Position numbers and translations under genes: made by a program
In this document: positions 1-5,962 of the stretch, in pieces
Position numbering within the stretch: the stretch's first letter is position 1
How the letters are laid out: each line of letters opens with the position of its first letter
NCBI GenBank assembly: GCA_002342025.1
Contig: DDPD01000067.1
Span: 1-9,513 of the forward strand
DNA: 9,513 bases
Origin: Moraxellaceae bacterium UBA2477
Lineage (GTDB): Bacteria; Pseudomonadota; Gammaproteobacteria; Pseudomonadales; Moraxellaceae
Direction: 5' to 3'
Notes under the pieces: model-generated
Told to the model about the DNA's origin: nothing
The model's input: the letters and a program-made list of their open reading frames with translations, nothing else
The model's database searches: none

Positions 1-966
1 ATGCACTCGACGGGCGCGTCAGCGTTCTTCGTGGTGGTTTATCTGCACATGTTCCGTGGCTTGCTCTACGGATCGTACAAAAAGCCACGCGAGCTGGTGT
101 GGTTGTTCGGTATGGCCATCTACTTGGCGCTGATGGCTGAAGGCTTCTTTGGCTACCTGCTGCCTTGGGGCAACATGTCGTATTGGGGTGCTCAGGTTAT
201 TCTGAACTTGGCTGGCGCTGTACCTGTTGTGGGTGAAGAGCTGGTGACTTGGGTGCGTGGCGATTACCTGATTTCGGGTATTACGCTGAACCGCTTCTTC
301 GCGCTGCACGTAGTCGCGATTCCGTTGGTGCTAGTAGCGCTGGTGTTTATGCACTTGGTCGCTCTGCATCACGTGGGTTCCAACAACCCTGACGGCGTTG
401 ACATCAAGAAAGTGAAAGATGAAAACGGCATCCCGTTGGATGGCGTGCCGTTCCACCCGTACTACACCGTTCATGATCTGGTGGGTATTGTGGTGTTCTT
501 GGCAGCGTTTAGCGCGGTCTTGTTCTTCTTCCCAGACGGTGGCGGCTACTTCCTGGAGCGTCCGAACTTTGAGCCGGCGAACCCCCTGAAAACGCCCGAG
601 CACATTGCACCTGTTTGGTACTACACGCCTTACTACGCGATTTTGCGTGCGGTGCCGTCGAAGCTTGGTGGTGTGATTGCCATGGGCGCTGCCATTGCTA
701 TCCTGTTTGTGCTGCCTTGGCTGGATAAGAGCCCAGTCAAGTCCATGCGCTACAAGGGTACGCAGAGCAAGATCTGGTTGGGCTTGTTCGTGGTCAGCTT
801 TATCGGTCTGGGTTACCTGGGTGCGGTACCTGCTGATCCCATCAAAACAGTGATCTCGCAGATTCTGACGATCATTTACTTCTTGTTCTTCTTACTCATG
901 CCGTTCTATACCTCGATGGAGACGGTCAAAGCCGTACCTGACCGTGTCACAGGGGGAGCACACTGA
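1..966 (+). CDS. petB: Cytochrome b of the cytochrome bc1 complex (partial, 5' end missing)
   Basis: Membrane subunit of ubiquinol:cytochrome c oxidoreductase (complex III) carrying haems bL and bH and the two quinone sites. The frame is open from base 1. The ATG there is an internal Met in the conserved helix-B segment (M-H-S-T-G-A-S), so roughly 80-95 N-terminal residues lie outside the window. The four haem-ligand histidines are visible as H2 and H16 (14 apart) and H103 and H118 (15 apart, in RFFALH and FMHLVALHHVGSNNP). The LPWG turn is at 54-57. The Qo-site motif is PVWY at 204-207 where mitochondria have PEWY; I recall PVWY as usual in beta- and gammaproteobacteria. Hydrophobic segments at about 33-54, 99-125, 158-177, 222-240, 256-275 and 281-302 fit the cytochrome b fold. 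The stop overlaps the petC start by one base (TGATG), so the two are co-transcribed and probably translationally coupled. Confidence 0.97.
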   Translation: MHSTGASAFFVVVYLHMFRGLLYGSYKKPRELVWLFGMAIYLALMAEGFFGYLLPWGNMSYWGAQVILNLAGAVPVVGEELVTWVRGDYLISGITLNRFFALHVVAIPLVLVALVFMHLVALHHVGSNNPDGVDIKKVKDENGIPLDGVPFHPYYTVHDLVGIVVFLAAFSAVLFFFPDGGGYFLERPNFEPANPLKTPEHIAPVWYYTPYYAILRAVPSKLGGVIAMGAAIAILFVLPWLDKSPVKSMRYKGTQSKIWLGLFVVSFIGLGYLGAVPADPIKTVISQILTIIYFLFFLLMPFYTSMETVKAVPDRVTGGAH

Positions 967-1634
967 TGAAAAAGCTGATTCTTGCCCTTTGTCTGGTTTT
1001 CGCTCCCTCCTGGGTTCTGGCAGGTGCTGGCGGTGGTTGTGGAGAGTTGCCTGTGTGCGATAAAGCACCGGTTGACTTGCGCAACAAAGAGTCACTGCAG
1101 CACGGTGCTCAGCTTTATTTGAGCTACTGCTCGGGCTGCCACAGCGCCAAGTATCTTCGTTATGAGCGTATGGCTCAGGACTTGGATATTGAGCCTAAGC
1201 TGGTTGAGAAGTACATGATGTTTGCGGCGGATAAAATCGGTGACCCGATTGACCCCAAAGTAAATCAAAAGGATCAGGCGAAGTGGTTTGGTAATGCTCC
1301 ACCCGACCTGTCCTTGGAGACACGTTTCCGTTCACCCGATTGGGTTTACACCTACCTGTTGAACTTCTATCCCGATGACAAGCGTCCCTGGGGTGTGAAC
1401 AACCGCGTATTTAAGGACGTGGGTATGCCACACGTTTTGGATCCGCTGGAGCAGCAGTTAGGCCCAGAAGAGTTTGAAGCGGCTGTGGGCGACCTGGTCA
1501 ATTTCATGACTTACATGGCTGAGCCTAGCCGTGTGACGCGTGAAAACATGGGTGTGTGGGTGCTGCTGTTCTTGGCGCTGCTGATGGTGCCAGTGTACTT
1601 ACTCAATAAAGAGTTTTGGAAAGACGTCAAATAA
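966..1634 (+). CDS. petC: Cytochrome c1 of the cytochrome bc1 complex
   Basis: The 222-residue c-type cytochrome passes electrons from the Rieske protein to soluble cytochrome c on the periplasmic side. The sequence shows a Sec signal peptide (residues 1-19, cleavage after VLA), the covalent haem site CSGCH at 55-59, the conserved NAPPDLS segment at 110-116, the probable axial Met at M154 in VGMPHVL, and one C-terminal membrane anchor at about 196-213 followed by a basic tail. Length is normal for a bacterial c1. A GGGGGA Shine-Dalgarno lies about 8 bases before the ATG, inside the petB 3' end. Two extra cysteines, C25 and C31, stand near the mature N-terminus in GGGCGELPVC; I do not recall them in other c1 proteins. 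The gene ends at a strong terminator, closing the pet operon. The symbol follows the petABC usage in gammaproteobacteria (fbcC or cyt1 elsewhere). Confidence 0.97.
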   Translation: MKKLILALCLVFAPSWVLAGAGGGCGELPVCDKAPVDLRNKESLQHGAQLYLSYCSGCHSAKYLRYERMAQDLDIEPKLVEKYMMFAADKIGDPIDPKVNQKDQAKWFGNAPPDLSLETRFRSPDWVYTYLLNFYPDDKRPWGVNNRVFKDVGMPHVLDPLEQQLGPEEFEAAVGDLVNFMTYMAEPSRVTRENMGVWVLLFLALLMVPVYLLNKEFWKDVK

Positions 1635-1637
1635 GCT

Positions 1638-1669
1638 AGCCGGCTGCACGTGCCGTGCAGTCGGCTTTT
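1638..1669 (+). terminator. Rho-independent terminator of the pet operon
   Basis: A 13-bp stem (1638-1650 with 1654-1666, one G-U pair), a 3-base TGC loop, then a run of four T. It starts four bases after the petC stop, so it is well placed to end the cytochrome bc1 transcript. Confidence 0.85.
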
Positions 1670-1714
1670 GACAAAGGGGGACGTCTATACGGGCGTCGCC
1701 CTTTTGTCTTTTTT
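1670..1714 (+). terminator. Second hairpin with T6 tract just ahead of sspA (terminator or attenuator)
   Basis: GACAAAGGGGGACG (1670-1683) pairs with CGTCGCCCTTTTGTC (1694-1708) with a G-U pair and a one-base bulge, and six T follow (1709-1714). It follows the pet terminator at once and ends only 6 bases before the sspA Shine-Dalgarno. It may be a back-up terminator for petC, or a leader hairpin that sets how much transcript enters sspAB. The sequence alone cannot decide. Confidence 0.65.
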
Positions 1715-1734
1715 GTTGTTAGGAGGGTTTCATC

Positions 1735-2373
1735 ATGGCAACCGCTGCGCGTCGCGCCTCAATGACGTTTTATTCGGATGCTGCCGATCACTACAGTCAC
1801 CGTGTCCGTATTGTTTTAGCGGAAAAAGGTGTTTCTGTTGATGTCATCAATGTGCGAGACAATAATCGCCCTGCGGACTTAGCAGATTTGAATCCGTACA
1901 ACCAGCTTCCCGTTCTCGTGGATCGTGAGCTCTCGTTGTACGAAACCAAGATCATGATGGAATACCTCGACGAGCGTTTTCCGCACCCGCCTTTATTGCC
2001 GGTTTATCCTGTGGCGCGTGCTCAGGCTCGACTGCTGGCCTATCGTATCGAGCGCGACTGGTGCGCCTTGGTGGATGCAGCCTTGACAAGTAAGGGCAAG
2101 GAGCTGGTTATTCAGAAGGCTCGTAAAGATTTGCGTGACAGCCTGATTACCATCGCGCCGATTTTCCAAGAAAAAGCGTTCTTTATGAGCGATGAGTTCT
2201 CATTGCTGGATTGCATGTTGGCGCCCATCTTGTGGCGTTTGCCGATTCTTGGCATTGAACTTCCCGAAAAAGCCTGTGCCCCGATGTTGCGTTACATGGA
2301 TCGTATCTTCCGTCGTGATGGCTTCTTGGCTAGCTTGACGGATGTCGAGCGAGACATGCGTCGCGGAGGCTAA
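1735..2373 (+). CDS. sspA: Stringent starvation protein A, RNA polymerase-associated
   Basis: The 212-residue protein has the glutathione S-transferase fold but acts as a transcription factor that binds sigma-70 RNA polymerase; in E. coli it supports stationary-phase acid tolerance and phage P1 late transcription. Its length equals E. coli SspA. Matching segments include the thioredoxin-like N-terminal part (YSHRVRIVLAEKGV, 20-33), LVDRELSLYE (61-70), and MEYLDERFPHPP (75-86), which holds the surface-exposed PHP motif known to be needed for activity. The C-terminal helical half contains SDEFSLLDC and ends in FLASLTDVERDMR. The start at 1735 is chosen for the strong AGGAGG Shine-Dalgarno at 1721-1726; an internal ATG at 1762 has no such site. 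No convincing promoter lies between the upstream hairpin and the start. sspB follows after 3 bases. Confidence 0.96.
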   Translation: MATAARRASMTFYSDAADHYSHRVRIVLAEKGVSVDVINVRDNNRPADLADLNPYNQLPVLVDRELSLYETKIMMEYLDERFPHPPLLPVYPVARAQARLLAYRIERDWCALVDAALTSKGKELVIQKARKDLRDSLITIAPIFQEKAFFMSDEFSLLDCMLAPILWRLPILGIELPEKACAPMLRYMDRIFRRDGFLASLTDVERDMRRGG

Positions 2374-2376
2374 GCG

Positions 2377-2787
2377 ATGTCGTTGAAGGGTACGCGTCCC
2401 TACTTGGTGCGGGCATTGAATGAATGGATTTTAGATCAAGGCTGGACGCCGTATTTATTGGTCAATGCCCAGTGGCCGCAAGTTCAGGTGCCTGAGGCAT
2501 TTGTTGAAGACGGCAGGATCGTGTTGAACATCAATCCGTCTGCGGTTCGTGAGCTGCAGCTGAACAATCATGAAGTGACTTTTTCAGCACGCTTCGCGGG
2601 CTCGCCTCAGTGGGTGCAAGTACCCATCGGTGCGGTCTTGGGGATTTATGCGCGGGAAAATGGCGAAGGCTTATTCTTTGATGAAGATGAGTACACGCCA
2701 GATTCGGCGCCAGCCGCTGAAGTGAAGGCGGCTGAGTTACCTAAAAAGGAAACTAAGCCGCGCCCCAGTCTGCGCGTTGTGAAATAG
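2377..2787 (+). CDS. sspB: ClpXP protease specificity-enhancing factor SspB
   Basis: Adaptor that binds ssrA-tagged peptides and tethers them to ClpX, raising ClpXP degradation of products of stalled ribosomes. The 136-residue protein has the folded substrate-binding domain at about 4-103 (RPYLVRALNEWILD, VQVPEAFVEDGRIVLNI, ARFAG, VQVPIGAVLGIYARENG). An acidic, Pro/Ala/Lys-rich linker follows (about 104-128), then the ClpX-binding tail RPSLRVVK (129-136), nearly identical to the RPALRVVK tail of E. coli. The linker is shorter than in the 165-residue E. coli protein, which is common because linker length varies. A GGAGG site at 2365-2369, inside the sspA end, precedes the ATG by 7 bases, so the pair is one operon. 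The stop is one base from the stop of the convergent dolP gene. Confidence 0.96.
   Translation: MSLKGTRPYLVRALNEWILDQGWTPYLLVNAQWPQVQVPEAFVEDGRIVLNINPSAVRELQLNNHEVTFSARFAGSPQWVQVPIGAVLGIYARENGEGLFFDEDEYTPDSAPAAEVKAAELPKKETKPRPSLRVVK
2743..2776 (-). terminator. Possible weak terminator of the yraN-diaA-dolP operon, inside sspB
   Basis: Read on the minus strand, CGCGC (2776-2772) and GCGCG (2763-2759) form a 5-bp stem with an 8-base loop, followed by an interrupted T-rich stretch ending in TTTTT at 2747-2743. It lies just past the dolP stop, within the sspB C-terminal codons. The stem is short and the T tract does not follow directly, so this is only a candidate. Confidence 0.25.
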
Positions 2788-2788
2788 A

Positions 2789-3385
2789 TTAGCTGGCGGC
2801 TGACTCAGGCAAAATATCCATAATCTTCACAATGCGTGTCACGCCATCCAGTGCTTGTAAGCGAACGATGGCGCGGTCTGTCTCGCGCTGAGTCAATTTG
2901 CCCATTAAATACAGCGTGCCATTTACAGCAGTAACTGTGGCCTGGCTGCTGCGCAAACCATCCGCTGAAAGTAGGCTGAAATTGGCTTTGCGTTCTAATA
3001 GGTCATCATTCAAACGCTCGCTAAGCGTGCGATTCACGCCAATGCTTAATTCGTTGTGAACCACTTTGACGTCGGTATACCGTTTTGCCACAGAGCCGAT
3101 TTGCGCTTTGAGATCTGCATTTGGCACTTCACCGACTATTAAAATGGATTGGTAGAAGCTGATCACTTCAATGCGGGCATCCTTAGCCGCTGGAACCATC
3201 TTGTAGATGTCTACACGAACTGACTGCGCAAGCGTGAAATCGTTGATGCGTGAAGATGTGGTGCGCGTGCCAGGGTCAGCGACACTGGGGCCTACGCCTA
3301 CTTTAGCGAGAGTGGTGCAGCCAGCTAATACAGATGTAGCTAATGCAAAGGCTGTAAGCGTTCTGGTGCGTTTAAAATTAAGCAA
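2789..3385 (-). CDS. dolP: Outer-membrane BON-domain lipoprotein DolP (YraP)
   Basis: DolP is an outer-membrane lipoprotein of two BON domains that binds anionic phospholipid, gathers at division sites and supports envelope integrity and BAM function in E. coli. The 198-residue product starts with a basic, hydrophobic signal peptide and a lipobox L20-A21-G22-C23; the residue after the Cys is Thr, not Asp, which predicts outer-membrane sorting. BON1 spans about 49-116 (ARIEVISFYQSILIVGEVPNA) and BON2 about 122-191 (TAVNGTLYLMGKLTQRE, GVTRIVKI). The start codon is TTG. No ATG or GTG lies between it and the in-frame stop upstream, GGAG sits 9 bases before it (3398-3395), and the signal peptide begins here. 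The first 8 bases overlap the diaA-like gene, implying coupled translation. It is the last gene of the minus-strand group. Confidence 0.92.
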   Translation of the reverse strand: MLNFKRTRTLTAFALATSVLAGCTTLAKVGVGPSVADPGTRTTSSRINDFTLAQSVRVDIYKMVPAAKDARIEVISFYQSILIVGEVPNADLKAQIGSVAKRYTDVKVVHNELSIGVNRTLSERLNDDLLERKANFSLLSADGLRSSQATVTAVNGTLYLMGKLTQRETDRAIVRLQALDGVTRIVKIMDILPESAAS

Positions 3386-3971
3386 GATCGGGATCTCCGA
3401 AAAGTGAGGTGTCGATTAAGGCGCAACAGCAGTGCAATGTAAACAATTGTGCTTCATGAACCCGATAAGCGCGATGTTCGGGTATCTGAATAAGCGCATC
3501 TTTTACAGTGAGTAATCGAGCAACCTCTCCTCCGCTGGCGCCAGTAATAGCAATCACAGGGCAGCCACGTTCATGGGCTGCTTGTACGACCGACACAATA
3601 TTGGCGGCAGTGGCTGTTGCTGAAAGCACCACTAGAACATCTCCCGGTTGCGCGAATGCTAGAAACGGCCGCGAAAAAGACTCAGTTAAACGATTATCTT
3701 GGGCGAGCGCGCTCAGCGTAACGCTGTCTGGTGCGAGGACAAAGGCGGGCAGGGCTGGTCGCTCATGTTCAAAGCGATTAAGCATCTTGCTGACAAAAGA
3801 CTGGGCATTGGCGCCTGAAGCGCCATTTCCACAGCAGATGATCTTGTGTTCATGAATTAGTGCATCGACCATGATCGTGGCGGCTTGCGATATAGCCTCG
3901 GCTTGTTCTTCGGCAAGGCGAGCTAACATATTCATGCTGTCATGACACATTTGCGTGATTTGAGCGTGCAT
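3378..3971 (-). CDS. diaA: SIS-domain protein, DnaA initiator-associating DiaA
   Basis: DiaA is a tetrameric SIS-fold protein that binds DnaA and promotes its ordered assembly at oriC. The 197-residue product matches E. coli DiaA (196) in length and in CCGNG.S.ANAQ.F (46-59), NRFE.ERP.LPA (65-76) and the end of the last helix, where L190-F191 fall at the same positions as the E. coli residues I recall as needed for DnaA contact. Unlike the isomerase GmhA, the helix after the CCGNG loop lacks the catalytic Glu (S61-K62 instead of E-E), so sugar isomerase activity is unlikely. The second ligand loop is odd: S-A-T-A-T-A (117-122) where SIS proteins usually have S-T-S/R-G-N-S. The gene lies 9 bases after yraN with only a weak GAGA-type ribosome site, and overlaps dolP by 8 bases. 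Confidence 0.88.
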   Translation of the reverse strand: MHAQITQMCHDSMNMLARLAEEQAEAISQAATIMVDALIHEHKIICCGNGASGANAQSFVSKMLNRFEHERPALPAFVLAPDSVTLSALAQDNRLTESFSRPFLAFAQPGDVLVVLSATATAANIVSVVQAAHERGCPVIAITGASGGEVARLLTVKDALIQIPEHRAYRVHEAQLFTLHCCCALIDTSLFGDPDLA

Positions 3972-3980
3972 CTAGGGTCT

Positions 3981-4376
3981 CTAAAAAGCGTTAAAAGCAG
4001 CTTGAATCCACTGGTGCTGCCATGTGGGTGGTTGTCCCTCAAAGAGCATGGCATCAAAACGTAGATGGTATCGCTGCCAGTGAGGCTCTTTGCATAAAAA
4101 ATAGCGTGCAGCCGCAATAATACGTTGTTGTTTCTGGGCGGTTATTGAAGCTGCTGCGCCACCAAATCCACAACAACTTCGCCAGCGAACTTCTGTAAAA
4201 ATTAGGCAGTGATTATGCAAGGTTATCAAGTCGATTTCGCCACGGCGACAGTAAACATTACGAGCGACTAATCTGTGCCCATGCTGCTTTAATATCGAAA
4301 GTGCGGCTTCTTCAGCGAACTGACCTGCTCGCTGGCTGGGTGAGTTTGCCTGTAAGGAGGGTCTGGTACGATTCAT
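3981..4376 (-). CDS. yraN: YraN family (UPF0102) endonuclease-like protein
   Basis: Small protein of the UPF0102 family, which has a restriction-endonuclease-like (Holliday-junction-resolvase-like) fold; its cellular role is not settled. The 131 residues carry the family signature in order: an N-terminal G..AEE.A helix (18-30), RNVYCRRGEIDLI (39-51) and FTEVRWR (60-66), which hold the putative metal-binding Glu/Asp residues. GFGGAAASIT (70-79), RFD (106-108) and a closing W..AFN follow. E. coli YraN likewise has EVR where classical nucleases have E-x-K. The ATG at 4376 is fixed by an in-frame TAA two codons upstream. No Shine-Dalgarno is visible, and a GATAAT sequence 6-11 bases upstream could place the transcript start at the ATG itself. 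It is the first gene of the yraN-diaA-dolP group. Confidence 0.92.
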   Translation of the reverse strand: MNRTRPSLQANSPSQRAGQFAEEAALSILKQHGHRLVARNVYCRRGEIDLITLHNHCLIFTEVRWRSCCGFGGAAASITAQKQQRIIAAARYFLCKEPHWQRYHLRFDAMLFEGQPPTWQHQWIQAAFNAF

Positions 4377-4381
4377 GTCGC

Positions 4382-4387
4382 ATTATC
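4382..4387 (-). promoter_or_regulatory. Possible -10 element for yraN (GATAAT)
   Basis: On the minus strand GATAAT ends 5 bases before the yraN ATG, so transcription would start at or next to the start codon, giving a leaderless message. This agrees with the lack of a ribosome site. No good -35 is found 16-18 bases upstream, so support is weak. Confidence 0.3.
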
Positions 4388-4440
4388 CATGATGGCCTTT
4401 GTGGGTTGTAGTCTAGGGTGCTGGAGTTCGCTAGTTTGTC

Positions 4441-4469
4441 TTGGTGATGGGTGCAGATGCCGGGATAAT
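4441..4469 (+). promoter_or_regulatory. Possible sigma-70 promoter for rsmI
   Basis: A -35-like TTGGTG (4441-4446), a 17-base spacer and GATAAT (4464-4469, five of six consensus bases) lie 29 bases before the rsmI ATG. The leader would be about 20-25 bases and would still hold the GGAGG ribosome site. The -35 is weak. Confidence 0.45.
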
Positions 4470-4498
4470 GCTGCGATCATCAATGGAGGCCCGAGAGC

Positions 4499-5368
4499 AT
4501 GACTGTGACGATTAAGCCGGGCTGCTTGTATGTGGTGGCAACCCCTATTGGCGATGTAGGCGACATGAGTGTTCGTGGGCGTGCTGTATTGGCCGCAGTC
4601 GATCAGGTCGCGGCTGAAGATACGCGGACTTCAGCGAAACTTTTCGATCAATTGGATTTGCGCACGCCGCTCACCGCTGTTCATGACCATAACGAGGCGC
4701 ATCGAGTGCCGGGGCTGATTGCCAAGCTGCAAGCCGGAGAGTCGTTGGCATTAATTTCAGATGCGGGTACGCCCTTAATCAGCGACCCCGGATATCGCCT
4801 CATCGCCGCTGCGCATGATGCGGGCATTCGCGTGGCTCCTGTTCCTGGTCCTTGTGCGGCGATTGCCGCATTAAGCGTAGCTGGATTGGCATCTGACCGA
4901 TTTCATTTTGAAGGGTTTTTACCTAGTCGTCAGGGGCCGCGAGTCGCGCGTCTGAGTTTATTGGCTGAGGCGACACCCACTCTGATTTTGTATGAGGCGC
5001 CGCATCGCATTGTGGAGACCTTGGAGGACTTAGTCGCTACATTTGGCGCGGATCGTTTGGCAACGCTGGCGCGAGAAATTACCAAAACCTTTGAGACGAT
5101 TAAGCGTGCGACCCTAGGTGAGCTATTGGCTTGGGTGATGGCAGACAGTAATCAGCAGCGCGGCGAGATTGTTTTGGTGGTAGCCGGTGCGCCGGAGCGT
5201 GATGCTGAGGACACGCGACCACTCTCTGCGGAGACTATTCTGCGAGTGTTAGTGCGTGAGCTTCCTGTGAAGCAGGCTGCAGGCTTGGCAGCCGAACTGA
5301 TGGGACTGAAGCGCAATGGGCTTTACGATATGGCGCTTAAGTTAAAGCAGGAAAGCGATTCGCCTTGA
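4499..5368 (+). CDS. rsmI: 16S rRNA (cytidine-1402-2'-O)-methyltransferase RsmI
   Basis: RsmI uses S-adenosylmethionine to methylate the 2'-O of C1402 in the decoding centre of 16S rRNA; RsmH, also encoded here, adds the N4 methyl to the same base. The 289-residue length is typical. It belongs to the tetrapyrrole-methylase-like class, shown by LYVVATPIG (10-18), AEDTRTS (39-45), SDAGTPLISDPG (87-98), VPGPCA (115-120), FEGFLP (137-142), LYEAPHRI (164-171), REITKTFE (192-199) and RGEIVLVV (221-228). Residue 19 is Asp where I recall a nearly invariant Asn (ATPIGN). The ATG is supported by GGAGG at 4485-4489, 9 bases upstream. It diverges from yraN across 122 bases. The TGA stop lies inside the predicted rnpB -35 element, and no terminator separates the two. 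Confidence 0.96.
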   Translation: MTVTIKPGCLYVVATPIGDVGDMSVRGRAVLAAVDQVAAEDTRTSAKLFDQLDLRTPLTAVHDHNEAHRVPGLIAKLQAGESLALISDAGTPLISDPGYRLIAAAHDAGIRVAPVPGPCAAIAALSVAGLASDRFHFEGFLPSRQGPRVARLSLLAEATPTLILYEAPHRIVETLEDLVATFGADRLATLAREITKTFETIKRATLGELLAWVMADSNQQRGEIVLVVAGAPERDAEDTRPLSAETILRVLVRELPVKQAAGLAAELMGLKRNGLYDMALKLKQESDSP

Positions 5369-5393
5369 GTTAAGGGGGCTTGAGCCTTAAGCT
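5365..5393 (+). promoter_or_regulatory. rnpB promoter with GC-rich discriminator
   Basis: TTGAGT (5365-5370), a 17-base spacer, then TAAGCT (5388-5393), which keeps the key first, second and last bases of the -10 consensus. The next 7 bases, GCGCGCC, lead to a predicted start at 5400-5401, exactly where the RNase P RNA P1 helix begins. GC-only discriminators are typical of stable-RNA promoters under stringent (ppGpp) control. The -35 overlaps the rsmI stop codon. The spacer contains a TTAAGG/CCTTAA inverted repeat. Confidence 0.6.
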
Positions 5394-5399
5394 GCGCGC

Positions 5400-5770
<371 letters not shown>

Positions 5771-5863
5771 ATTCTCTTTGCGTGTAAGGTTTGTACGACC
5801 AATTCACTTATAGCAAAAAATTCTAGCGCTTCTGGCAACCTAAAATCTTCTGCAAGATAGTTT

Positions 5864-5883
5864 CGTAAGTTGTTGATTTTAAT
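5864..5883 (+). repeat. Direct repeat, copy 1
   Basis: CGTAAGTTGTTGATTTTAAT. It differs from copy 2 (5919-5938) at one base in 20 and is preceded by TTT. Function unknown. Confidence 0.8.
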
Positions 5884-5918
5884 GGCCTACGACTCCTTGG
5901 TCTATTTGATTTGAATTG

Positions 5919-5938
5919 CGTAAGTTATTGATTTTAAT
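5919..5938 (+). repeat. Direct repeat, copy 2
   Basis: CGTAAGTTATTGATTTTAAT, 55 bases downstream of copy 1 start to start, with 35 bases between the copies. It is directly followed by an AT-rich stretch containing TATAAT. Function unknown. Confidence 0.8.
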
Positions 5939-5962
5939 AATATAATTGTTGCTTATAACCGA

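Noticed and set aside
1..3. ATG at base 1 as the true petB start
   Set aside because: It encodes the Met within the helix-B haem-ligand segment; upstream residues of cytochrome b must precede it.
1668..1691. Perfect -35 TTGACA between the two hairpins as an sspA promoter
   Set aside because: The only -10-like sequence (TATACG, 1686-1691) is 12 bases away, too close, and at 17 bases the sequence is GGGCGT. The TTGACA is part of the two hairpins.
1650..1841. 63-codon plus-strand frame overlapping the terminators and sspA start
   Set aside because: It begins inside a terminator hairpin and overlaps sspA in another frame; the strong AGGAGG fits the sspA ATG.
3378..3971. GmhA (sedoheptulose-7-phosphate isomerase) as the identity of the SIS protein
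   Set aside because: The catalytic Glu is absent, the length and ends match DiaA, and yraN and dolP neighbours are the DiaA context.
5845..5858. ATCTT-CTGC-AAGAT hairpin as the rnpB terminator
   Set aside because: The 5-bp AT-rich stem is too weak and is followed by AGTTTCG, not a T tract.
5941..5946. Consensus TATAAT as the mra promoter -10
   Set aside because: The nearest -35-like hexamer (TTGCGT) is 19 bases upstream and poor. The TTGACG-17-TATATT pair downstream is far better placed, though a secondary start cannot be excluded.
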